Below are positions 7,509 to 14,505 of a DNA stretch of 59,309 bases, in pieces (positions within the stretch are counted from its first letter, which is position 1; every line of letters begins with the position of its first letter). The translations under genes and the position numbers were made by a program. The DNA lies in IMG/VR virus record IMGVR_UViG_3300025012_000917, positions 1 to 59,309 of that record; one strand, given 5' to 3'. The DNA comes from a virus. The notes under the pieces were generated by a model. That model saw nothing but the letters and a program-made list of their open reading frames with translations, searched no databases and was not told the DNA's origin.

Positions 7509-7877
7509 TTACTTCCTCTCCTTCATTAGCTCTGGATTTTCATAAATGTTCCCGAGGATTTCAGCAGCTTCGTTAAAATTTCTCAAAGCGTAAGTCCACC
7601 ATTCAGGCGTAGTGCCGCGTCCACATTGAAACATTCCATCTTTAAAGCCAACACACAAATTGACCACGCTTTTAAACGGAGGAGTATATTCTGGATGGCT
7701 AAAAATATCCCCCTCATAAATCTCTTTCCCATTTTTGTCATAAAGTCCGGCGTATTGCATAATCTCCGGCTCTTCATCAAACAGTGCGATCACATGGAAA
7801 AACTCAAGAGGACTGTCTTTTTGATAAAACAGTTCTTTCTTTTTCTTATCCCAAGCCCTGAATTTAATCTCTCTCAT
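7509..7877 (-). CDS. YopX-family protein
   Basis: A 122-residue protein with the YopX hallmarks: N-terminal REIKFRAWDKKKKELFY, central MQYAGLYDKNGKEIYEGDIF, and C-terminal AAEILGNIYENPEL. YopX proteins are common in phage early regions and their biochemical role is unknown. ATG 7877 lies in a duplicated linker sequence also found at 5877-5912. Confidence 0.92.
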   Translation of the reverse strand: MREIKFRAWDKKKKELFYQKDSPLEFFHVIALFDEEPEIMQYAGLYDKNGKEIYEGDIFSHPEYTPPFKSVVNLCVGFKDGMFQCGRGTTPEWWTYALRNFNEAAEILGNIYENPELMKERK

Positions 7878-7908
7878 CTCTCACCCCTTCTCTTTTTGGA
7901 GGTTGGTT
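7873..7908. repeat. direct repeat copy 2 (start-site linker)
   Basis: This is the second copy of the 36-base linker at 5877-5912 (one mismatch). Here it spans the intergenic gap and start of the YopX gene. Confidence 0.85.
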
Positions 7909-8518
7909 ATTGATTCGCTTCAAAGAATGCTTTGGCGAAGTTTTGGCTGCACAGAGATCTGAAAGACATATCATCCTCAACTTGGAAGATATCAAACTCT
8001 CGAATAAATTTCTTAGCAGACTTATGTAGAAAAGCCATTGAAGGCTTCGGCCTTCCTGGACGGATATAAAGATTTTTGTTCTTAGGGACTGCGTACCAAG
8101 AGCTGAACCTTTTAGATGGTATATTAAACTTCCCCCATAGGGCTGTCCTCTTAGTCCACGGGCTTCCATACTCCCAAGGCTCATAAACTAATGTTGGATT
8201 CCCTAAAAATTCTTTCAGCCTTCCAGATGCGGGATTCTCAATAACCCAAAATTTAGGATTACATTTTTTGATAATCCTGAGACAATGATTAACCAAAAAC
8301 ATCCCTTTATCAGTATCCAGTTTCTTGTGGAACCCTGATGCGATACTAAATTCGGTGCATACCGGGTTTGCAATAATTCCATAAGCTTCATGTTCCGGGA
8401 AGTAATTCTCCACACCGATAGTTTTGTTGATTCTCAAAACATTGTAGCCGGCATCTACATAAGGCCGACTATCGCTTCCAATATCAGCGCAAAGATGCAA
8501 GATCGTTCTTTCCTTCAC
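7907..8518 (-). CDS. C5-type DNA methyltransferase-like phage protein
   Basis: Starts at GTG 8518 after GGAGG. Over 203 residues it shows the order of a compact cytosine C5 methyltransferase: an N-terminal Rossmann-type strand (ILHLCADIGSDSRPYVDAGY), a NPVCTEFS segment at the catalytic loop, IENPASG corresponding to the ENV/ENP motif, and an EYGSPWTKRTALWG stretch. The usual Pro-Cys is Val-Cys here, but the Cys is kept. A target-recognition domain is minimal. It may methylate phage DNA against host restriction; loss of strict motif IV leaves activity uncertain. Confidence 0.75.
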   Translation of the reverse strand: MKERTILHLCADIGSDSRPYVDAGYNVLRINKTIGVENYFPEHEAYGIIANPVCTEFSIASGFHKKLDTDKGMFLVNHCLRIIKKCNPKFWVIENPASGRLKEFLGNPTLVYEPWEYGSPWTKRTALWGKFNIPSKRFSSWYAVPKNKNLYIRPGRPKPSMAFLHKSAKKFIREFDIFQVEDDMSFRSLCSQNFAKAFFEANQ

Positions 8519-8519
8519 T

Positions 8520-8543
8520 CACCACCTCCAAGCCTTTAGTTAG
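8520..8543. repeat. direct repeat copy 2 (stop-SD-start linker)
   Basis: Second copy of the 24-base linker at 6075-6098, lying between the stop of the zinc-ribbon gene and the GTG of the methyltransferase-like gene. Confidence 0.8.
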
Positions 8544-8806
8544 GCGGATTTCAAAAACTTCTTAATTGATTCTTTAGCTCTGTCAATGTTTTCTTGCCGC
8601 CACCCTCTGCAAAATGGCCTTTCACACATTTCTCCATCCTGCCATTGATCGCCGCAATTAGTACAAGTCGTATGCCACCCATACCATTCCTGAAACCAAG
8701 AATAAAAACGCCTTCTACTTTTGCAAGTAGGGCAGTATTTAAGAGAAACTTTTTCTTTGTCTTTTATTGACCAACAAACTTGCAATGTGTTCACATTAAT
8801 CTCCAT
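8540..8806 (-). CDS. zinc-ribbon protein
   Basis: An 88-residue protein with CPTCKSRRRF near residue 25 and CTNCGDQW near residue 48, a classic two-knuckle zinc ribbon, plus CERPFCRGW and a helical C-terminus. Similar ribbons occur in phage transcription or translation modulators. It overlaps the membrane microprotein upstream by 16 bases. Binding partner unknown. Confidence 0.8.
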   Translation of the reverse strand: MEINVNTLQVCWSIKDKEKVSLKYCPTCKSRRRFYSWFQEWYGWHTTCTNCGDQWQDGEMCERPFCRGWRQENIDRAKESIKKFLKSA

Positions 8807-8913
8807 AGAAACACCACGTCGAACGCCATGGCATAAAAATATGTGAATATTGCGAAATAAGGGGTTTTAGATTTTAAACCCTTTGCGGCGATTAGCCATA
8901 GCATCAGCGCCAT
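8791..8913 (-). CDS. 40-residue membrane microprotein (MAxxLW family member C)
   Basis: ATG 8913 is two bases after the helicase stop, with GGAGG upstream in the shared AATAACATGGC context. It begins MALMLWLIAAKG and ends MAFDVVFLWRLM, closely matching the 45-residue protein at 6362-6499 at both ends while the middle differs. Hydrophobic throughout. Sequence and leader similarity show duplication. Role unknown. Confidence 0.65.
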   Translation of the reverse strand: MALMLWLIAAKGLKSKTPYFAIFTYFYAMAFDVVFLWRLM

Positions 8914-8914
8914 G

Positions 8915-10450
8915 TTATTTATCCTCCATCATTTTATAGAGCACTTCCTGCTCATCGTGTTTACCGCGCAGAACCGCGAGAATATCCTCGTCAATTGTGT
9001 CTTTGCAGAGAAGATAAACATACGTGCATTTTTTGGTCTGGCCTGGACGATGAATGCGGCCGCGCGCTTGTTCGTGTTTCTCCGAGCTCCAATCAAGTGA
9101 GAAGAATATCTCAAGCGAACAATTCACAAACGTAAGGCCATGCGCTGCTGAGGCAGGATGCGCCACAAGGAACCTTGCGGATCCAGAGAGGAATGCCTTT
9201 ATACTTCCGTCTTTATCTTTAGTGAGCGCTGAAAGCGTGACGACTTGATTTTCTCCGAACCGCTTATGAAGTTCATGACAGATTTTGATCTGCTCCCAGT
9301 GAAATTGAATCCAGATGATGATGGGTTGATTGCCGGCCTCTTCGATATTATCGAATAGCTCTTTAAGTTTTGGATTTGAGAATTCTTTTTCTAATGGATT
9401 GAACGCGTCCCCCCAAAAATCTTCTTCTCCCGGTTCATTTTTGACAAACGGCATTTTTGTTTCTAATGACATTTTGAAATGATTATCATGTTCAAGATTT
9501 ATTTCATAAGAATCCCCTTCTTCATTATAAATAAATCCGCTCGTGATCTGCCGAAGCTTCATAAGTTTTGTTAACGCAAGCGGTGCTGCGATTTGCTGTT
9601 CCTGGATCTGAACCACAAGATGCCGTTTCATTTCAAAATAAGCTTTTTTCTGAGAATCTTCCATCTCTACTAGCCGAATCTCATCTACCTGGTCCGGAAG
9701 ATCGAGACAGTCTTTTTTCTTGGCAAGATAACAATGCGGCATGATGAATTTCATGAGTTCGTTTCGTTTCTCATTAGTGATCTGATAGTCACATTTACGG
9801 AAAATATCAGCTGCTTGTAATCGGCTTATAAATGTCGGCGTCACGACCTGTTTAGTGTAGCGATTCACCAAATGAAAGAAATGAGAACGGAACGCTGTCA
9901 TGCTGGTACCAAGACACCCGGGTGCCACGAACTGCATCTGCGGCCAATATTCCATTTCCGAGTTCGGAGCCGGGGTCCCCGACATCACGATCCGGTACTT
10001 AAATAGTTTTGCCATTGCAAGCAGGATTTTTGTAGTCTTAGATTGTGCGTTCTTGATACGTGATGATTCGTCGAGGACGATCATCCAATCAAATCCAGAT
10101 TTTAATTTTCTCAACAGAGTAGTCAGTTTATCTTTTGAAAGAAGAAACTCATAATTTACAAGGAAGATATCTTCAGCAATCCGCCCCAAATCACCCCATC
10201 CATTTCTTATATTCCACACCGAAAAATCAGAGAACTTTTTAACGTCCTCCGCCCAAGCTGCTTCAAGTAATGAAATCGGAGCCACGACAAGCATTCGTAT
10301 ATGCGGATTTGATTCTCTTATTTTATTGAAGATCTCGATCGCCGTTCTTGTCTTACCCGTTCCGATCTCCATAAACAATGCTCCGCTTCCACCTTTAGAG
10401 ATAATGAATTCAACGCCTTTTTTCTGGTGCTCAAACATCGGTAAGGTCAT
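8915..10450 (-). CDS. SNF2-family DEAD-like helicase/ATPase
   Basis: The start is ATG 10450 (GGAGG upstream, TAATG overlap with the preceding small gene), giving 511 residues. Ordered superfamily-2 motifs are clear: Q-region MFEHQKKGVEF, motif I EIGTGKT, Ia VVAPISLLEAAW, II VLDESSRIKN, III MSGTPAPNSE, then a C-terminal RecA domain with FLVAHPASAAHGLTF (V) and QARGRIHRPGQ (VI). Phages often encode such SNF2-like translocases in replication or recombination modules. It is probably a dsDNA translocase remodelling replication forks or protein-DNA complexes. Confidence 0.92.
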   Translation of the reverse strand: MTLPMFEHQKKGVEFIISKGGSGALFMEIGTGKTRTAIEIFNKIRESNPHIRMLVVAPISLLEAAWAEDVKKFSDFSVWNIRNGWGDLGRIAEDIFLVNYEFLLSKDKLTTLLRKLKSGFDWMIVLDESSRIKNAQSKTTKILLAMAKLFKYRIVMSGTPAPNSEMEYWPQMQFVAPGCLGTSMTAFRSHFFHLVNRYTKQVVTPTFISRLQAADIFRKCDYQITNEKRNELMKFIMPHCYLAKKKDCLDLPDQVDEIRLVEMEDSQKKAYFEMKRHLVVQIQEQQIAAPLALTKLMKLRQITSGFIYNEEGDSYEINLEHDNHFKMSLETKMPFVKNEPGEEDFWGDAFNPLEKEFSNPKLKELFDNIEEAGNQPIIIWIQFHWEQIKICHELHKRFGENQVVTLSALTKDKDGSIKAFLSGSARFLVAHPASAAHGLTFVNCSLEIFFSLDWSSEKHEQARGRIHRPGQTKKCTYVYLLCKDTIDEDILAVLRGKHDEQEVLYKMMEDK

Positions 10451-10605
10451 TACGAGCCTCCGGAAGAAAACGTAGTCATCCAAACGAACCCTAAAAGAAC
10501 TGACGCAAGGATTGAAAACATTGCGGCTACCCAATGCTTCGATTCTGATTCGGATATTCCGCGAACGAAAAAGTAAATTGCAGATATCATATAAAGGTCA
10601 TTCAT
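10450..10605 (-). CDS. 51-residue membrane protein
   Basis: ATG 10605 lies two bases after the preceding stop, and TAA overlaps the helicase ATG. The sequence starts MNDLYMISAIYFF, has a charged loop (GISESESKHW), then a strong membrane segment (MFSILASVLLGFVWMT). It is a plausible single- or double-pass microprotein. It ensures coupled translation of the helicase. Function unknown. Confidence 0.62.
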   Translation of the reverse strand: MNDLYMISAIYFFVRGISESESKHWVAAMFSILASVLLGFVWMTTFSSGGS

Positions 10606-10607
10606 GA

Positions 10608-10805
10608 TTACCACCCCCTTTTCTTTTTATCGACGATCTTCGCAAGTTCTGATCGTTCGATGAGTCGTGAGTTCTTGTCTTTAAAACTCGGTATCTTTCC
10701 GAAATGCACATAGATCTTGATGGTTCCTATCGTCCAATCAATTCCGTTCAGCGCTAAATATTCCTGCGCTTCACGGAGCGTTAAATTAAGATCGGTTAAA
10801 GACAT
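10608..10805 (-). CDS. small helix-turn-helix (excisionase/MerR-like) DNA-binding protein
   Basis: A 65-residue protein from ATG 10805 with GGAGG upstream. The pattern LTLREAQEYLALNG...GTIKIYVHFGKIPSFKD followed by LIERSELAKIVDKKK matches the winged HTH_17 layout of excisionase-like proteins, where the helix-turn-helix selects DNA and the wing follows. It could be a regulator or recombination directionality factor; no integrase is in the window. Confidence 0.75.
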   Translation of the reverse strand: MSLTDLNLTLREAQEYLALNGIDWTIGTIKIYVHFGKIPSFKDKNSRLIERSELAKIVDKKKRGW

Positions 10806-10953
10806 TTTGATTTCCTCCTGTCCCCAGAAGCCTGATCTGGGTAATGATGTAATGACTTTCCTGCGGCGTGATTGCCGGCGGATTGTCTGGCTGTTCAGCC
10901 ATTCGTTTTTTTAGGTCAATATACCCGATGGCGTTTTTAATGTTGCGTGTCAT
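10786..10953 (-). CDS. 55-residue phage early protein
   Basis: ATG 10953 has GGAG upstream and overlaps the preceding stop by four bases; its 3' end overlaps the HTH gene by 20 bases. The sequence begins MTRNIKNAIGYIDLKKRMAE and is Pro-rich in the middle. Coupling supports translation, but no motif is recognisable. Confidence 0.5.
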   Translation of the reverse strand: MTRNIKNAIGYIDLKKRMAEQPDNPPAITPQESHYIITQIRLLGTGGNQNVFNRS

Positions 10954-11099
10954 TTAGTTCTCCAGAAAAGCCATGAAAAAAACAAATGGATAGAAACTAT
11001 TAATAGAATAATAGGAGCTACGATTAAACCAATTGTCATAAACACCCCCCAACACTTAAAAATAAATATCCAGTCAATATTCATAACTTGATTTTCCAT
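10950..11099 (-). CDS. 49-residue membrane microprotein
   Basis: The frame from ATG 11099 ends in a TGA overlapping the next ATG. An alternative start at ATG 11039 has a much better ribosome site (a G6 run) and would give 29 residues. In both readings a single membrane helix (MTIGLIVAPIILLIVSIHLF) is followed by an aromatic tail FFSWLFWRTK. I favour the shorter start but list the longer frame. Confidence 0.45.
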   Translation of the reverse strand: MENQVMNIDWIFIFKCWGVFMTIGLIVAPIILLIVSIHLFFSWLFWRTK

Positions 11100-11117
11100 T
11101 TCGGAATTTAATTTCTT

Positions 11118-11375
11118 TCATACAACCTCCAACATATGCATCTCCGTTGATTTGTCGAACCCATCGCGAAGTGGACATTCAGGATTGACGGCAAACATAT
11201 TGGCAACTTCTGTTGGGCTCATATCTTGAGGATAGGGATTTTCTTCCCGATCCCATGCCACCATAAATCCAGATCCGTAATCCGAAATGATCACACCTTC
11301 AGTACCTTTAGGAACTCCGGAAAGTTCACTCACTGATTTCACACGTTTACCTAGTTTAATGTCGTTGATATTCAT
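11118..11375 (-). CDS. small KOW/SH3-like protein
   Basis: An 85-residue protein: IKLGKRVKSVSELSGVPKGTEGVII...GFMVAWDRE resembles a small beta-barrel of KOW/SH3 type, as in many phage accessory proteins that bind nucleic acid or partner proteins. It overlaps the muralytic gene by four bases. The fold is inferred from strand-turn pattern only. Confidence 0.6.
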   Translation of the reverse strand: MNINDIKLGKRVKSVSELSGVPKGTEGVIISDYGSGFMVAWDREENPYPQDMSPTEVANMFAVNPECPLRDGFDKSTEMHMLEVV

Positions 11376-11908
11376 TGTAATATCCTCCGCATGTTCTTCT
11401 TCCAGTTTTCATTTCCTTGTTTATCAACCGATGGAGGGCAATACCGATCCGCTAGAAAATCTAAATACTCTCCCGGTCGTCCGGCTTTTTCCCATCTCTT
11501 ATAGTTGTTAATAACTGTGTTAGCCGCCACCTGCCGGCAATCATCATAGCCAGAGCAGTTCACCGATTTAATACCGAACGGAAACCGGGTTTTGTTTCCA
11601 CCTTCAACAATGTAGATGGCATCCACAATCGCATCGAAGTCTGGAAGCTGATCCGCAGAATGCTGCCACCGGACCTGTTGCGCGAGTTCGGCATCTAATT
11701 GCTCATCGGCGATCAACGTGGTAGACCCCAAAATGATCAGTGCCATAATAACCGCAAGTGTTTTTGTGCGCCGCTTGGCTTCCAGTTTTGCCGCTGCTGT
11801 TTTCATGTACGGATCATTCGCGAAACAATTGTGGCGGTAAGGATACGGATACTCATTTCCGCACCGTTCACATTTCTTTACGCTTTTGACTTTGATCTTT
11901 TCAGTCAC
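11372..11908 (-). CDS. membrane-anchored muralytic (lytic transglycosylase-like) enzyme
   Basis: GTG 11908 is preceded by an excellent GGAGG site; upstream in-frame codons overlap another gene. The 178-residue protein has an N-terminal zinc knuckle (CERCGNEYPYPYRHNC), a membrane helix (TLAVIMALIILGSTTLI), then a C-terminal domain with DAIYIVEGGNKTRFPFGIKS, NTVINNYKRW and FLADRYCPPS. The EGG catalytic-type motif and this order are seen in phage lysozyme/transglycosylase-like endolysins. It probably cleaves peptidoglycan. Its place in the early-type operon, far from the tail-end lysis genes, is unusual. Confidence 0.7.
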   Translation of the reverse strand: MTEKIKVKSVKKCERCGNEYPYPYRHNCFANDPYMKTAAAKLEAKRRTKTLAVIMALIILGSTTLIADEQLDAELAQQVRWQHSADQLPDFDAIVDAIYIVEGGNKTRFPFGIKSVNCSGYDDCRQVAANTVINNYKRWEKAGRPGEYLDFLADRYCPPSVDKQGNENWKKNMRRILQ

Positions 11909-12116
11909 TGAATACCTCCGCAGTACGTTTGATTTCGCTCTCCATATTTCTAACGGCTTTCCTGAAATTCTTAAACTTTTCAATCCCACCCCATGGCGGA
12001 ATGACCACATATCCAGGTTGTCCGTTCAGTTTCTTGATCAGTTTGTAGATCCGGAACCCCGCCTGCGTCCTGAGCAGTTCAAAATTCTTGAGGTTGTATT
12101 CGGGCATGATGTTCAT
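11901..12116 (-). CDS. 71-residue conserved-type phage protein
   Basis: ATG 12116 overlaps the preceding stop by four bases and the next GTG lies eight bases inside its 3' end. The chain looks like a small alpha/beta protein (FELLRTQAGFRIYKLIKKLNG, GYVVIPPWGG) with a basic helical C-terminus. No family recognised. Confidence 0.6.
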   Translation of the reverse strand: MNIMPEYNLKNFELLRTQAGFRIYKLIKKLNGQPGYVVIPPWGGIEKFKNFRKAVRNMESEIKRTAEVFSD

Positions 12117-12523
12117 GCATTCTCCTGAGAGTCTTCTTTCATATTAATAAAACTTTCCGGACATTTATATTCATAAACTTCTTCTTCTCGTTCCGGGCAG
12201 GCTGGAACAATCATTTCCGGGATGATCTTCTCTTCTGTCGCAGGAATGATTTTCGTTCCGACCAATACTTTCTTGCATACAAGATCGCGTTCGGCTGTTA
12301 CCTGAATGGAAATTTGGTCAAACTTGCGAGTTGCATTAATCCAAGCATCTGCGCTCTTTTCAAATGTTCCCAATGCCTTCGCGTTTTTCTGGAACGATTC
12401 TTTCGATCGACAAGCAATAAAAATTGTAAAATCAAAGATGTTGCAGTCTTCAAAGTCAAAATCTTTTTCCTCCAGAAAGTCTGCAACTTCCTTTAGTTCC
12501 TTGATAAAATTTTCTTTATTCAT
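12113..12523 (-). CDS. phage early-region protein of unknown function
   Basis: A 136-residue protein from ATG 12523 with AAGGAG upstream. It begins with an acidic helical region (FIKELKEVADFLEEKDFDFE), has a beta-rich middle (ISIQVTAERDLVCKKVLVGTK) and ends in a Glu/Pro-rich tail with single Cys residues. Such layouts recur in phage early genes of unknown role. No catalytic motif seen. Confidence 0.65.
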   Translation of the reverse strand: MNKENFIKELKEVADFLEEKDFDFEDCNIFDFTIFIACRSKESFQKNAKALGTFEKSADAWINATRKFDQISIQVTAERDLVCKKVLVGTKIIPATEEKIIPEMIVPACPEREEEVYEYKCPESFINMKEDSQENA

Positions 12524-12538
12524 TTCAATCTCCTTGTT

Positions 12539-12829
12539 TTAATATCGGTACATTGCGAACGCCGCATCATCGCAAGGCACCAGTTTTTTGATATGTTGCT
12601 CGCTGTGAATTTTGTCGCCATGCCGCTTCACCCATTCCTCATCATGCTCTGAGAAATGAGCGTAAATCGTCCAGTCATGAATACCGCCGAGTTCCGCAAC
12701 CCACCTTAGCTCTTTGTTCGTTCCAGCCATAAATAATCCTTCCGAATCATCGAAAGCTGTTCCAGTTGCAAAGATAGTATTAGGTGGCATTGCTTTTAAT
12801 TGGTCAAGCGTCAGCATGTTATTTTTCAT
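12539..12829 (-). CDS. phage early-region alpha/beta protein
   Basis: A 96-residue protein: MLTLDQLKAMPPNTIFATG, LRWVAELGGIHDWTIYAH and HIKKLVPCDDAAFAMYRY. The pattern is recognisable as a frequently seen uncharacterised phage protein but has no assigned function. It overlaps the preceding zinc-ribbon gene by 11 bases. Confidence 0.7.
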   Translation of the reverse strand: MKNNMLTLDQLKAMPPNTIFATGTAFDDSEGLFMAGTNKELRWVAELGGIHDWTIYAHFSEHDEEWVKRHGDKIHSEQHIKKLVPCDDAAFAMYRY

Positions 12830-13181
12830 CCTCTACAAACTCCGCATTGTCCGGAAGTCTTTCCTTGAAATTATCGGGAATGACTCCATTAAAGCTGAGA
12901 TTGGTTGTTGTGATGGTGGCTCCTTTGAAGAACCGGATATCGAACCGTCTTCCACCGAATCCTTTAGCATCTTCTTTCACGCCATATTCCTGCCCAAGAT
13001 GATAATTTTTCCCGTCGATTCGTACCATGCTCGGATCGTCACGCAGGATATACAGACGGTACCAGAAGTCGCATTCGAAGCACCGCTGTGAGAGAATCAA
13101 CCGCGTGACGGTACTCTCATCAAACATCAATTCTTTTTCATAGCCGCATTCCATACATCGTACTTTTTGAAAGGTGTTCAT
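12819..13181 (-). CDS. zinc-knuckle phage early protein
   Basis: A 120-residue protein with AAAGGAGG upstream. The N-terminus contains CMECGYEKEL and CFECDFWYRL, two zinc knuckles. The rest has MVRIDGKNYHLG, GGRRFDIRFFKG and NGVIPDNFKERL, a beta-rich module seen in uncharacterised phage proteins. It likely binds a small ligand or protein; no activity can be assigned. Confidence 0.72.
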   Translation of the reverse strand: MNTFQKVRCMECGYEKELMFDESTVTRLILSQRCFECDFWYRLYILRDDPSMVRIDGKNYHLGQEYGVKEDAKGFGGRRFDIRFFKGATITTTNLSFNGVIPDNFKERLPDNAEFVEDEK

Positions 13182-13336
13182 TTAATTCCTCCTTTTTGTT
13201 CCACCGAATGTAAAAATTTATGGTCACAATTCCAGCAACACACTTCATCCCATGCCGGTAAAATGTTTTCAAGCGGTCGATACATCGCATTAAGTTTTCC
13301 GCATTGAGGACATTTTGTCTGACCATAAACGTTCAT
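13178..13336 (-). CDS. 52-residue zinc-ribbon protein
   Basis: Recovered from stop-start coupling: ATG 13336 overlaps the leader peptide stop, and its TGA overlaps the next ATG. It has CPQCGKLN near residue 9 and CCWNCDHKF near residue 37, the two knuckles of a zinc ribbon. Its 3' end encodes the ribosome site of the next gene. Function unknown. Confidence 0.68.
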   Translation of the reverse strand: MNVYGQTKCPQCGKLNAMYRPLENILPAWDEVCCWNCDHKFLHSVEQKGGIK

Positions 13337-13392
13337 TTTAATATTCTCCCGGAAGAAGCCTCTTTATAAACTTCCTCTTTAATATTTTTCAT
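13333..13392 (-). CDS. 19-residue leader peptide or first microgene of the early operon
   Basis: An ATG at 13392 with a near-perfect AAGGAGG site lies about 20 bases after the predicted transcript start. The frame (MKNIKEEVYKEASSGRILK) ends in TGA overlapping the zinc-ribbon ATG. It may be a translated leader that couples the operon or an independent micropeptide. Its size makes it tentative. Confidence 0.45.
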   Translation of the reverse strand: MKNIKEEVYKEASSGRILK

Positions 13393-13417
13393 TTAATGCC
13401 TCCTTGTTTACAAAAAA

Positions 13418-13446
13418 ACTATAACATGAAAGTTAACCATTGTATA
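13418..13446 (-). promoter_or_regulatory. candidate sigma70-type promoter of the early-type operon
   Basis: TATACA (13446-13441), a 17-base spacer and TATAGT (13423-13418) precede the strong ribosome site of the first microgene. It lies immediately downstream of the late-operon terminator, where a new promoter is needed. Confidence 0.55.
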
Positions 13447-13545
13447 TAACTATTTATTAATAACCATTAGTTAATATAGTAAGTGCAGGTGTTTAAAAGA
13501 CTTACGACGTTAAACTATTTTTATGTTAAACGATTTAAACCGGAA
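13430..13545. promoter_or_regulatory. AT-rich control region with short direct repeats
   Basis: Between terminator and early promoter the DNA is very AT-rich and contains repeated words: TAACCATT twice (around 13434 and 13461) and GTTAAAC twice (around 13510 and 13525). These could be operator half-sites or weak iterons. No gene fits. The regulator is not identified. Confidence 0.35.
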
Positions 13546-13563
13546 ACCAAGCGAAAATGAACA

Positions 13564-13602
13564 CAAAAAAACAGCGCCGAGGGGGAAGACCCGGCGCTGT
13601 TT
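13564..13602 (-). terminator. strong intrinsic terminator of the late operon
   Basis: On the minus strand an 11-base stem (AAACAGCGCCG with CGGCGCTGTTT) closes a 12-base loop and is followed by a run of T residues (13570-13564). It lies 24 bases after the lipoprotein stop. This is the clearest terminator in the window and separates the late from the early-type operon. Confidence 0.93.
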
Positions 13603-13625
13603 AGGAATGAGTTTTAGCGGAAATT

Positions 13626-14195
13626 TTAGCGGGGAGGTTGAGGAACTGTGATCTCTTTTTCTTTCGGGGCGAGCTCAATCGCTTTCGCCCATTCCATGGA
13701 AACCTTTTCATCTTTCGAAATGAAAATCTTTGCGTCTTCTGTGATGATCCACATCGCCTTGGCATCTCTTGGCATACAAGCGTCTTGCCTGTCCTGAGTT
13801 TTATCTTCTGAACGGAGTGACGTTAAAGTCTTAAGACCTGCCGTGATCGCACTTCCGATGGCAGCAGCCGGACTGGCATCCTGAACAGCGCTGATAACGG
13901 CGGCCGTCCCGAGCCCAAGATCAAGGCTGTTCCGTCCGATCGAATCTATTGTTGACTGGGAAGGAAACACCTTATCCGTGAGGCTTGGATTGTTTGCAAG
14001 TATCGTGGCATATTTCTTCAAAACATCAGCCTTGATGTAATCACTCGCCACGTTTTGCGGAACATGAATCGACCAGACAGGATCACAATGATACTTACTG
14101 CTTGAGAACGTCGGCATGTAAAGCGGAGTGTGCGCACAACCCGTCAATAAAAGAGAGGCCAATAAACACAGGTGGACGGAGGTGGACTTCCTCAT
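13626..14195 (-). CDS. secreted lipoprotein, last gene of late operon
   Basis: The N-terminus is a lipoprotein signal peptide: basic MRKSTS, hydrophobic LLASLLL, then lipobox LTGC with lipidation at Cys20. The mature 170 residues include a Gly/Ala-rich hydrophobic segment (SLDLGLGTAAVISAVQD, AAAIGSAITAGL) and a Pro-rich end. Its position after the tail fibre and putative lysis genes suggests an outer-membrane spanin-type or superinfection-blocking lipoprotein. No inner-membrane spanin partner is clear, so the role is open. Confidence 0.75.
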   Translation of the reverse strand: MRKSTSVHLCLLASLLLTGCAHTPLYMPTFSSSKYHCDPVWSIHVPQNVASDYIKADVLKKYATILANNPSLTDKVFPSQSTIDSIGRNSLDLGLGTAAVISAVQDASPAAAIGSAITAGLKTLTSLRSEDKTQDRQDACMPRDAKAMWIITEDAKIFISKDEKVSMEWAKAIELAPKEKEITVPQPPR

Positions 14196-14482
14196 GCGTG
14201 CTTAAACACACCGGAATTATTTAACGCGCCGACAATTTGATCGATCAGGAATCCATAGATCCATGCTTCCAATCCTTGGGGAACGAATGGAATATCAATC
14301 ACCGATTGGATAGCCTGAATCGCGATTTCTTTCTTCTCTTTTCCGGTCGTACCGCCAAACTCTGAGGCGATGGACTCTACTAATTTCACGACTTCCTGAA
14401 TCAATTGGATGATGTTCAATTTCTTATCTTTGAAGTCCTGAAAGATATGCTGCCCTTTTTCTAGAATTAGATTTAGATCCAC
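14192..14482 (-). CDS. small helical late protein, possible lysis accessory
   Basis: Starts at GTG 14482 with GAGGGGG upstream; 96 residues. Helical N-terminus (IIQLIQEVVKLVESIASEF), a GTTGKEKKEIAIQAI segment and a hydrophobic C-terminal helix (GLEAWIYGFLIDQIVGALN). Proteins of this form often lie beside endolysins and holins. It lacks a strong membrane helix, so a holin call is not justified. Confidence 0.55.
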   Translation of the reverse strand: MDLNLILEKGQHIFQDFKDKKLNIIQLIQEVVKLVESIASEFGGTTGKEKKEIAIQAIQSVIDIPFVPQGLEAWIYGFLIDQIVGALNNSGVFKHA

Positions 14483-14505
14483 GAATACCCCCTCTTTGTT
14501 TAAGG

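Noticed and set aside
13138-13326. 62-residue frame over the zinc-ribbon microgene
   Set aside because: The frame at 13178-13336 has coupled overlaps, Cys knuckles and a ribosome site; the alternative is out of frame with none of these.
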